From NCBI GenBank assembly GCA_934403665.1, contig CAKRUL010000040.1, positions 1 through 8,167 on the forward strand: a DNA stretch of 8,167 nt, in the 5' to 3' direction. The position numbers and the translations under genes are program-made. The notes beneath the pieces are model-generated. The model had not been told where the DNA came from and ran no database searches. It saw only the letters and a program-made list of their open reading frames with translations. This stretch comes from an uncultured Clostridia bacterium (GTDB lineage Bacteria; Bacillota_A; Clostridia; UMGS1840; HGM11507). Shown here piece by piece: positions 1-5,511 of the stretch. Numbering within the stretch: the first letter of the stretch is position 1; each line of letters opens with the position of its first letter.

Positions 1-26
1 ACAACCGTTGAAAAAGAGTGTATGAT
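1..26 (+). promoter_or_regulatory. Probable promoter of the MATE gene, cut by the left edge
   Basis: TATGAT at 21-26 is a good -10 element. A 17-base spacer (4-20) separates it from ACA at 1-3, which would be the second half of a TTGACA-type -35 box whose first half lies outside the window. Transcription would start near 33, giving a very short leader before the ribosome binding site GGGAGGA at 38-44. The -35 half is an inference from only three bases. TTGAAA (8-13) with TAACTA (31-36) is a weaker alternative. Confidence 0.4.
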
Positions 27-52
27 TTTGTAACTATGGGAGGAAAAAATCC

Positions 53-1414
53 ATGAAAAAACAGATTCAGATTTTAGAGGGTTCTATCTTCAAAAATTTA
101 TTGTTGTTTACGCTTCCGATTGCATTCACCGGGATTTTACAGCTTTTATATAACGCTGCAGATATTATTGTTGTCGGAAGATTTGCGGGGAGCGATTCGC
201 TGGCGGCGGTCGGTTCCACTTCCGCGCTGACGAATTTACTGGTGAACCTGTTTGTCGGGCTATCTGTCGGGACCAATGTGTGTGTCGCGCAGTTCACGGG
301 GATGGGCGGCGAACGCGCCAAACAGCTGATTCAGAAAGCGGTGCATACTTCCGTTTGCATTGCCTTGATCGGCGGACTTTTTCTTTCGGTTGTCGGGATT
401 GCTTTTTCGCATGCTCTGCTTCAGATGATGGAAACACCGCAAAATATTATCGGGGAAGCGGCGCTTTATATGCGCATTATTTTTTGCGGCATGCCGGCGA
501 TGTTGGTATACAACTTCGGTGCGGCGATTTTAAGAGCGTCGGGGGATTCCAAGACACCCTTGCTTTTCCTTTCTGTTTCCGGAATCGTCAATGTGGTTCT
601 GAATTTGTTTTTTGTGATTGTCTTTCACATGGGAGCGGAAGGGGTCGGGATTGCTACGGTCACCTCGCAGGTTCTTTCAGCAGTTTTGATGCTGCGCTTT
701 CTGATGAAACAGAAATCCGATTATCGGTTGGTTCTGCGCAAGATCAGGCTGGATGGCAGTATGCTGAAAAGAATCGTGCGGATTGGCGTGCCTGCCGGCT
801 TACAGGGAATCCTTTTTTCCATCTCCAATGTGCAGATTCAATCCTCCGTCAACAGTTTTGGTTCGGCGGTCATCGCAGGCAATGCGGCGGCAGGGAACTT
901 AGAGGGCTTTGCCTATATTACGATGAACGCGACGCATCAGGCGCTGATGACTTTCGTGGGGCAGAACCTTGGTGCCGGCAAGAAACACAGGCTGAAGCAA
1001 ACCATTGCTCTTGGGTGCTTGCAGGTGACGGCGATGGGAATTTTTATGAGCATTCTTCTGATGCTCTTTGCAAAGCCGCTTCTCGGCTTGTATACGCCGG
1101 GGGATGAGGAGGTCATCGGTTACGGAATCCGCAGAATGAATATTATAGTGGGAACTTATTTCCTGTGTGGTCTGATGGATGCGATTGTCGGCGCAACAAG
1201 AGGGCTTGGCTCTTCCTTTGTCCCCATGTGCGTTTCGATTTTCGGCGTTTGCGGCATACGGGCAGGATGGCTGCTGACAGCATTCAAACGGTTTCCGACT
1301 TTGGAATGTCTTTATCTTTCCTATCCGGTCTCTTGGTTTGTGACTGCTTCCGTGCAATTGGTTTTCTGCCTTGTCATTTTGAAAAAACGGCTGAATTCCG
1401 GGAAAATTGCGTGA
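53..1414 (+). CDS. MATE family efflux transporter
   Basis: A 453-residue polytopic membrane protein of the multidrug and toxic compound extrusion family, at the usual family length. Members have about 12 transmembrane helices in two six-helix bundles and export cationic drugs or metabolites by Na+ or H+ antiport. The protein is hydrophobic throughout. It opens with a short basic N-terminus followed by a first helix, and contains family-like stretches: YNAADIIVVGRFAG near residue 33, ILRASGDSKTPL near 159, GVGIATVTSQ near 198, QNLGAGK near 304 and GATRGLGSSF near 382. GGGAGGA at 38-44 lies 8 bases before the ATG and supports this start. The gene stands alone: a strong terminator begins a few bases after the stop. 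The substrate cannot be told from the sequence; drug resistance, metabolite export or stress roles are all possible. The family call is secure, the specificity unknown. Confidence 0.95.
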   Translation: MKKQIQILEGSIFKNLLLFTLPIAFTGILQLLYNAADIIVVGRFAGSDSLAAVGSTSALTNLLVNLFVGLSVGTNVCVAQFTGMGGERAKQLIQKAVHTSVCIALIGGLFLSVVGIAFSHALLQMMETPQNIIGEAALYMRIIFCGMPAMLVYNFGAAILRASGDSKTPLLFLSVSGIVNVVLNLFFVIVFHMGAEGVGIATVTSQVLSAVLMLRFLMKQKSDYRLVLRKIRLDGSMLKRIVRIGVPAGLQGILFSISNVQIQSSVNSFGSAVIAGNAAAGNLEGFAYITMNATHQALMTFVGQNLGAGKKHRLKQTIALGCLQVTAMGIFMSILLMLFAKPLLGLYTPGDEEVIGYGIRRMNIIVGTYFLCGLMDAIVGATRGLGSSFVPMCVSIFGVCGIRAGWLLTAFKRFPTLECLYLSYPVSWFVTASVQLVFCLVILKKRLNSGKIA

Positions 1415-1417
1415 GAA

Positions 1418-1459
1418 AGAAACAGCTTTCATTGATTTGACTGATGAAAGCTGTTTTTT
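1418..1459 (+). terminator. Intrinsic terminator of the MATE gene
   Basis: AACAGCTTTCAT (1421-1432) pairs perfectly with ATGAAAGCTGTT (1444-1455), a 12-base stem that can extend outward by a few A-T/G-T pairs. The loop is 11 bases and a run of six T ends at 1459. It starts four bases after the stop codon, so it ends the MATE transcript and separates it from the next gene. Confidence 0.92.
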
Positions 1460-1526
1460 GACGTTATGCGCTCCGGGCAAATTTTTTCAGAAGCAATATC
1501 AAGCTAAAACTGAGCAAAATCTATTC

Positions 1527-1554
1527 TTTACTTTTGACAAGAGTTCTGTATAAT
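1527..1554 (+). promoter_or_regulatory. Promoter of the sugar isomerase/epimerase-like gene
   Basis: TATAAT at 1549-1554 is a perfect -10 box. The best-spaced -35 is TTTACT at 1527-1532, 16 bases upstream. A perfect TTGACA sits at 1534-1539, but only 9 bases from the -10, too close to act as its -35. Transcription would start near 1561, leaving a leader of about 30 bases. No operator or catabolite-response element is evident around it. Confidence 0.7.
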
Positions 1555-1589
1555 AAAAAGAAGATTGAGATCAGAAAGGAAAGAGAAAA

Positions 1590-2450
1590 ATGAAGATTTC
1601 GGTAAGCTCTTATAGTTTTGCAAGATGGATGAAGGACAAAAATCAATTGGAAACGATAAAATTGGCAAAAGAGTTGGGATTTGAAGCCATTGAATTTTCC
1701 GAGATTCTTCCGCATGACGGATCTTCTTTGGAGGAATATGCCGAGAAATTGCGGAAGGAATGTGAACAATACGGAGTGACGATTTGCAATCTTGTTTTTC
1801 CGGCAGATTTTGTGAATGGCTGTGACGGGGATAGAAAAAAAGAAATCGAGCGCGTTAAAAAAATGGTGGATGTTGCCGCGATTCTTGGTGTGAAAAGCAT
1901 TCGTCATGATGCTACCAGTGGAGAAAACTGCAACTCTTTTGATGCCGTGCTTCCGGTGATTGCAGACGCCTGCCGCAGCGTGACGGAATATGCCCAGCAA
2001 AAGGGAATCCGGACGATGGTGGAAAATCACGGATATTTTTGTCAGGACTCTTTGCGGGTAGAACAACTTTATAATGCAGTGGATCATCCGAATTTCGGTC
2101 TTTTGTGCGATATGGGAAATTTCCTGTGTGTGGATGAAGACCCGGTGACGGCGGTCAGCCGAGTGGCTCCTTATGCTATTCATGTTCATGCCAAGGATTT
2201 CTTTGTGAAGTCCGGAAATGAACCGAATCCGGGAGAGGGATTCTTCGGCACACGGGGCGGAAATTATCTGAAGGGCGCAATTATCGGGCAGGGAACAGTT
2301 CCGGTGCTGCAGTGTCTGAAAATCTTAAAGCGTGCGAAATATGACGGATATGTAGGTATTGAATATGAAGGATTCGAGGACAATATCGACGGCGTTCGGA
2401 TCGGACTTGACAATCTGAAACGATACATAGCGATGGCAGAAGAAAACTAA
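1590..2450 (+). CDS. Sugar phosphate isomerase/epimerase family protein (TIM barrel)
   Basis: A 286-residue cytoplasmic protein of the xylose isomerase-like / AP endonuclease 2 TIM-barrel superfamily, which includes sugar epimerases, inosose and hydroxypyruvate isomerases and IolE/IolI-like enzymes. The N-terminal strand (KISVSSYSF, 2-10) and helix ending in LGFEAIEF (29-36) are typical. Likely divalent-metal ligands can be placed by analogy: Glu145 in VENHG, Asp174 in CDMGNF, His200 in HVHAKD and Glu258 in IEYEG; all four are present, so the enzyme is probably active. Length is normal. AAAGGA around 1575-1580 lies about 9 bases before the ATG. It has its own promoter and terminator and no sugar transporter, kinase or regulator beside it, so the substrate cannot be inferred from context. 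Superfamily secure, reaction unknown. Confidence 0.88.
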   Translation: MKISVSSYSFARWMKDKNQLETIKLAKELGFEAIEFSEILPHDGSSLEEYAEKLRKECEQYGVTICNLVFPADFVNGCDGDRKKEIERVKKMVDVAAILGVKSIRHDATSGENCNSFDAVLPVIADACRSVTEYAQQKGIRTMVENHGYFCQDSLRVEQLYNAVDHPNFGLLCDMGNFLCVDEDPVTAVSRVAPYAIHVHAKDFFVKSGNEPNPGEGFFGTRGGNYLKGAIIGQGTVPVLQCLKILKRAKYDGYVGIEYEGFEDNIDGVRIGLDNLKRYIAMAEEN

Positions 2451-2458
2451 GAACCGAG

Positions 2459-2491
2459 AGGATGGAACAATAGTTTCCATCCTTATTTTGT
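2459..2491 (+). terminator. Intrinsic terminator of the isomerase/epimerase-like gene
   Basis: AGGATGGAA (2459-2467) pairs with TTCCATCCT (2475-2483) around a 7-base loop, followed by a T-rich stretch (TATTTTGTAT). It begins 9 bases after the stop codon at 2450. Confidence 0.85.
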
Positions 2492-2521
2492 ATATAAAAA
2501 GAACAATGTACCCTGTTCTTT
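2490..2521 (-). terminator. Minus-strand terminator downstream of rlmH
   Basis: AAAGAACA (2498-2505) and TGTTCTTT (2514-2521) form an 8-base stem with an 8-base loop. Read on the minus strand, the stem is followed by TTCTTTTTATATA, a proper U-tract, so it terminates transcripts coming leftward from rlmH (and murA read-through). It lies about 24 bases beyond the rlmH stop. Confidence 0.75.
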
Positions 2522-2550
2522 GCTCTCCGTTTGAGGGGAGCTTTTTATTT
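2522..2550. terminator. Second hairpin at the convergent junction, probable backup terminator
   Basis: GCTCTCC (2522-2528) pairs with GGGGAGC (2535-2541), including one G-T pair, around a 6-base loop. On the plus strand it is followed by CTTTTTATTT, so it can act as a backup terminator for the isomerase-like gene. The T-tract overlaps the last codons of rlmH, whose stop lies at 2545-2547. On the minus strand the hairpin precedes the 2498-2521 stem, so the two may act in series. Confidence 0.65.
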
Positions 2551-3024
2551 GTGATAACTTTCGTTGGCAATGATCTTAAATCCGCGGTATATCTGTTCCA
2601 GGAGCATAAGACGTGCGAAATTATGGGGAAAAGTCATTTCACTCATGGAAAGGCGGACAGGACACTTCTCTTTGACAGCAGCATCCAGTCCATGGGAGGA
2701 GCCGATCACAAAAACCATTTCGGAATACTGTAAAGAGATTTTTGCAATTTGATTTGCAAAGGCAGTGGAGGAACAAGGCTTTCCCTCAATGCACAGTGCA
2801 ATATTCCGTCCTTTTTGAGAGAGATGCTTTGTAATCTCTTGCCCTTCTTTTTTCAGAACGGTGTCAATTTCGCCTTGTGAGGGCTTTTCCGGCAGAGGGA
2901 GATCCGGAAGCTCCACCATGCTGAGACTGCAATAGCGGGAAAGCCGTTTCTCATATTCTGCGGTCAGTTCCCGCATAGCTTTTTCCTTTAATTTTCCGAC
3001 AGATACGATTTTGATTTTCAGCAT
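2545..3024 (-). CDS. rlmH: 23S rRNA (pseudouridine1915-N3)-methyltransferase
   Basis: A 159-residue SPOUT-family methyltransferase at the exact family length. RlmH works as a trefoil-knot dimer and uses S-adenosylmethionine to methylate N3 of pseudouridine 1915 in helix 69 of 23S rRNA, acting on assembled 70S ribosomes. The knot region is clear: FVIGSSHGL (105-113) in the cofactor loop, LSMSEMTFPHNFARLMLLEQIYRGFKI (the stretch from 125), and the C-terminal YHK that ends the protein and contributes to the RNA/cofactor site. The loop reads GSS where many members have GGS; I believe this is a lineage variant and not a defect. The ATG at 3024 is preceded by AAGGAG (rc of 3034-3039) at 9 bases. 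It lies downstream of murA and an MBL-fold gene. In Bacillus, rlmH likewise sits close to walJ (yycJ), which supports both names. Confidence 0.96.
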   Translation of the reverse strand: MLKIKIVSVGKLKEKAMRELTAEYEKRLSRYCSLSMVELPDLPLPEKPSQGEIDTVLKKEGQEITKHLSQKGRNIALCIEGKPCSSTAFANQIAKISLQYSEMVFVIGSSHGLDAAVKEKCPVRLSMSEMTFPHNFARLMLLEQIYRGFKIIANESYHK

Positions 3025-3072
3025 CGTTCACTTCTCCTTTGTCCTGCAAAATTTCCGAAAAGGTGTTTTGGA

Positions 3073-3110
3073 TAACACAAAAACAGGAGACGAAGCGAAT
3101 CGTCTCCCGG
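3073..3110 (-). terminator. Hairpin with U-tract between the MBL-fold gene and rlmH
   Basis: GGAGACGA (3086-3093) pairs with TCGTCTCC (3100-3107) around a 6-base loop. On the minus strand, the direction of transcription, the stem is followed by TGTTTTTGTG. It starts just after the stop codon of the MBL-fold gene (3112-3114). It should end many murA transcripts before rlmH, or let only a fraction through. I see no strong promoter between it and rlmH. Confidence 0.8.
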
Positions 3111-3111
3111 A

Positions 3112-3906
3112 TCAAAAACAAACAGTTTCACTCAAAGTGCCTCGCATTGCAACGCCGAGAAGAATATCTTCCCGCACTTTCACATTTTGGCGTTCCAGCG
3201 TTTCCGCCGCAGTGCGGTATGCAAGCGCCGGATTGTTTGCGTCTCCGCTTAAATGCCCCAGCATCAAGCGCTTTAACCCTTGACGCGCAAGGGCTGCGGC
3301 AAAGTCGGCGCTGATGGGATTGCACAAATGCCCCTTGTCCCCCAAAATTCTCTTTTTCAAAGAATAGGGGCGGTTTGTCTGATTCAAAAGTGCAACATCG
3401 TGGTTGGATTCCAGAAACAAGAAATCTCTGCCCTTCACCGTCTGTTCAAAATGCTGTGGAATATGCCCCAAATCGGTGGCTACGGAGGCGGTCTTTTCAC
3501 CGCAATAGAAGTTATACCCGAAAGGCTCTGCCGCATCGTGGGGCGTTGCAAAGGGTTCCACACCGATTTCCCCGATGTCGAACAGAGTGTTCGCTTCGAC
3601 AATAATCCGGCGGTGCGGATCCATATCGATTCCGCTTTGGTAAATGGCTTTGTGGGTTCCGTAGGAGGCATATATTTTCATCGGAGTTTGTTTCACCAGT
3701 GTTTTTAAAGCATGGATGTGATCCACATGCTCATGGGTAATCAAAAGAGCGGAACAATCCTCCGGCTCCATGTTCAGCGCGGAGAGTCTCTCGCGGATTG
3801 CCTTCATGCTTCCTCCGCAGTCGATGAGCAATTTTGTTTTGCCATAGGTCAGCACAAGACAGTTTTTGTCGCTTCCGGAATAAAGCGAGGTGAATTTTGC
3901 GTCCAT
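3112..3906 (-). CDS. MBL-fold metallohydrolase, YycJ/WalJ type
   Basis: A 264-residue soluble metallo-beta-lactamase-fold hydrolase. The metal-binding motif HEHVDH is at 58-63, with further likely ligands His123 (PHDAAEP), Asp145 (TDLGH), His169 (ESNHD) and His218 (GHLS). The N-terminal YSGSDKNCLV and the block ILGDKGHLCN (187-196) match the YycJ/WalJ subgroup, whose N-terminus usually reads GSSGN. WalJ-type proteins have been linked to the WalRK cell-wall regulon and to coordination of division and replication; a homologue has been reported to have 5'-3' exonuclease activity. No WalR or WalK is in the window. The ATG overlaps the murA stop by one base (TAATG), which implies translational coupling; GGAAGAA just upstream and AAAGGA further up are the only ribosome binding signals. 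The subgroup is fairly sure, the exact activity inferred. Confidence 0.9.
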   Translation of the reverse strand: MDAKFTSLYSGSDKNCLVLTYGKTKLLIDCGGSMKAIRERLSALNMEPEDCSALLITHEHVDHIHALKTLVKQTPMKIYASYGTHKAIYQSGIDMDPHRRIIVEANTLFDIGEIGVEPFATPHDAAEPFGYNFYCGEKTASVATDLGHIPQHFEQTVKGRDFLFLESNHDVALLNQTNRPYSLKKRILGDKGHLCNPISADFAAALARQGLKRLMLGHLSGDANNPALAYRTAAETLERQNVKVREDILLGVAMRGTLSETVCF

Positions 3907-5165
3907 TATTCTTCCACGATCCTTTGAATGGTTCCGCCGACTCCTGAGATTTTTTCAATGACATTCTCGTAACCGCGGTCAATGTGATAAATGTCCATGA
4001 TTTCGGTGGTTCCTTTGGCGGCAACGCCCGCAACCAGCATTGCGGCACCGGCACGCAAATCGGTGGCGAAAACCGGAGCGCCGGACAATTCCGGAACACC
4101 CTCCACAATGGCGGTAGTGCTGTTCACGGTGATGTTGGCACCCATTTTTTTCAGTTCTTCCACATATTTAAAACGATTGTCCCAAATGCTTTCGGTGACG
4201 GTGCTTGTCCCATCCGCCAAGGCGAGCAGTGTGGTGATCAGGGGCTGCATATCGGTTGGAAAACCGGGATAGGGAAGGGTTTTCACATTCGCTTTTTTCA
4301 AAACGCCTTGATAGAAAACGCGGATGGAATCGCCCAGCTCTTCAATGCCGACACCCATCTCTTCCAGCTTTGCCGTAATCGGTTCCATATGTTTCGGAAT
4401 CACATTTTTGATCATGAGGTCGCCTTTGCTGGCGGCGGCCATGATCATATAAGTACCGGCTTCAATCTGGTCGGGGATAATCTGATAACGGGATCCCTTC
4501 AGATATTCGACTCCTTTGATTTTGATGATGTCGGTTCCGGCACCTTTGATGTTGGCGCCCATCGAATTCAAAAAGTTTGCAAGATCGACAATGTGTGGTT
4601 CTTTTGCTGCATTTTCAATCACGGTGAGTCCTTTTGCCTTTACGGCCGCCAGCATGATGTTGATGGTGGCGCCCACCGAAACAATGTCCAGAAACACAGA
4701 ATTTCCGTTCAGATGCTCTGCGGAGGCAAGCACACGGCCGCCTTTGATTTTCATGTCAGCGCCCAAGGCCTGGAATCCTTTGATATGCTGATCCATAGGA
4801 CGGGGACCAAGGTCGCAGCCTCCCGGCAGGGAAATTTCAGCAGAACCGTATTTGGAGACAAGCGCTCCCAAAAGGTAATAGGAGGCGCGCATTTTACTGG
4901 TATATTCCGCAGCACAGGAGGTGGTGTGCAGCTTTGTGCTGTCAATGCGCAGGGTGGTCGGCTCGATAAAATCCACCTCGGCGCCAAGCTCTCTTAATAT
5001 TTTTATCATTAATTCCACATCCCGGATAAAGGGGACGTTTTCAATCACACAAGGTTCATCGGACAGGATACAGGCCGGAATCATTGCGACAGCAACATTT
5101 TTTGCTCCGCTGATGACAATGTCACCAAAAAGCGGTTTTCCCCCGGTTATCACATATTTCTCCAA
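3906..5165 (-). CDS. murA: UDP-N-acetylglucosamine 1-carboxyvinyltransferase
   Basis: A 419-residue cytoplasmic enzyme, full family length. It transfers enolpyruvate from PEP to UDP-GlcNAc, the first committed step of peptidoglycan synthesis and the target of fosfomycin. The two-domain inside-out barrel is intact. Catalytic landmarks are present: Lys22-Asn23 in SGAKN, the loop cysteine Cys117 in PGGCDLGPRP (E. coli Cys115), PDQIEAGTY (231-239), Asp305 in FPTDMQ and RGYENV near the C-terminus. Since the loop keeps Cys (Asp only follows it), the enzyme should be fosfomycin-sensitive. The start is TTG at 5165: an in-frame TGA lies at 5172-5174 and no ATG or GTG fits; AGGAG (rc of 5175-5179) is 9 bases upstream. 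It heads an operon with the MBL-fold gene. Many Bacillota carry two murA paralogues; whether this is the only one here cannot be told. Confidence 0.97.
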   Translation of the reverse strand: MEKYVITGGKPLFGDIVISGAKNVAVAMIPACILSDEPCVIENVPFIRDVELMIKILRELGAEVDFIEPTTLRIDSTKLHTTSCAAEYTSKMRASYYLLGALVSKYGSAEISLPGGCDLGPRPMDQHIKGFQALGADMKIKGGRVLASAEHLNGNSVFLDIVSVGATINIMLAAVKAKGLTVIENAAKEPHIVDLANFLNSMGANIKGAGTDIIKIKGVEYLKGSRYQIIPDQIEAGTYMIMAAASKGDLMIKNVIPKHMEPITAKLEEMGVGIEELGDSIRVFYQGVLKKANVKTLPYPGFPTDMQPLITTLLALADGTSTVTESIWDNRFKYVEELKKMGANITVNSTTAIVEGVPELSGAPVFATDLRAGAAMLVAGVAAKGTTEIMDIYHIDRGYENVIEKISGVGGTIQRIVEE

Positions 5166-5317
5166 AATGATTCACTCCTAAATTCATCAATAAATTATTT
5201 CATTACACCGGAAATCCACGAAAAAAGCAAAAAAGAATCTGCCTGTTTCCGGCACTCGTCGCTTTCCAAAATATTCCAAAAAATGGTTCTTCTTTTTTTC
5301 TCTATTTTAACTTAAAT

Positions 5318-5346
5318 ATTATAGCATTAAAATGAGATTCTGAAAA
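5318..5346 (-). promoter_or_regulatory. Extended -10 promoter of murA
   Basis: Read on the minus strand: TTTTCA (rc of 5341-5346), a 17-base spacer and a perfect TATAAT (rc of 5318-5323), preceded by TGC to give the extended -10 form TGCTATAAT. Start of transcription near 5311, so the murA leader is about 145 bases, long for a housekeeping gene. Confidence 0.8.
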
Positions 5347-5437
5347 GGCTTTTTTGTAAAATTAACAAAGAAAGCGTATTTATTTCCGTAAAATTTCAAT
5401 ATTTTGTGAAAGTTCTTCTTCAAAACGGCGAAAAAAT

Positions 5438-5466
5438 TTGATTTTCTTTCGGATTCATACTATACT
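5438..5466 (+). promoter_or_regulatory. Promoter of the radical SAM gene
   Basis: TTGATT (5438-5443), a 17-base spacer and TATACT (5461-5466) form a good housekeeping-sigma promoter. Transcription would start near 5473 and leave a leader of about 40 bases that ends in AAAAGGAG. Confidence 0.8.
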
Positions 5467-5511
5467 GAAAAGCATCATCAGGGATGAGAAGATCGTAAAA
5501 AGGAGCAAACC

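Larger units (their letters stand above)
5166..5511. other. Divergent AT-rich intergenic region, 346 bases, no gene
   Basis: No credible ORF lies here. The region holds two back-to-back promoters: one for murA on the minus strand (5318-5346) and one for the radical SAM gene on the plus strand (5438-5466). About 145 bases form the untranslated murA leader. That leader includes a CCGGAAA/TTTCCGG inverted repeat (5208-5214 and 5246-5252) and T-rich runs. Between the promoters are two small inverted repeats, TTTGT/ACAAA (5353-5369) and TTTCA/TGAAA (5394-5411), that could be operators or chance in AT-rich DNA. Confidence 0.7.

Noticed and set aside
105..113. Loss of the second glycine in the RlmH cofactor loop (residues 105-113, GSS for GGS) as a sign of an inactive enzyme
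   Set aside because: All other conserved segments, including TFPH and the terminal YHK, are intact, and I believe GSS is a common variant in Clostridia. The coordinates here are residue numbers of RlmH.
280..1107. Plus-strand frame of 275 codons inside the MATE gene
   Set aside because: Out of frame with the transporter, rich in Cys, Arg and Gly, with no domain or start signal. A shadow frame.
1534..1539. Perfect TTGACA as the -35 box of the isomerase-like gene
   Set aside because: It lies only 9 bases from TATAAT and no -10 sits at 16-18 bases downstream, so TTTACT at 1527-1532 is the better partner.
4812..4818. Fosfomycin-resistant MurA with Asp in the active loop
   Set aside because: The loop reads PGGCDLGPRP: the Asp follows the catalytic Cys117 and does not replace it, so the resistance-type substitution is absent.
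3984..4997. Long plus-strand open frame of 337 codons opposite murA
   Set aside because: It lies wholly antisense to a clearly conserved murA, its translation has no recognisable domain and low-complexity Gly/His/Phe-rich composition, and there is no ribosome binding site. It is a shadow frame.
5354..5369. TTGT-AAAATTA-ACAA as a possible Rex operator
   Set aside because: The half sites resemble the Rex pattern, but the total length is 15 rather than 18 bases and the spacing is wrong; in AT-rich DNA such a match is expected by chance.
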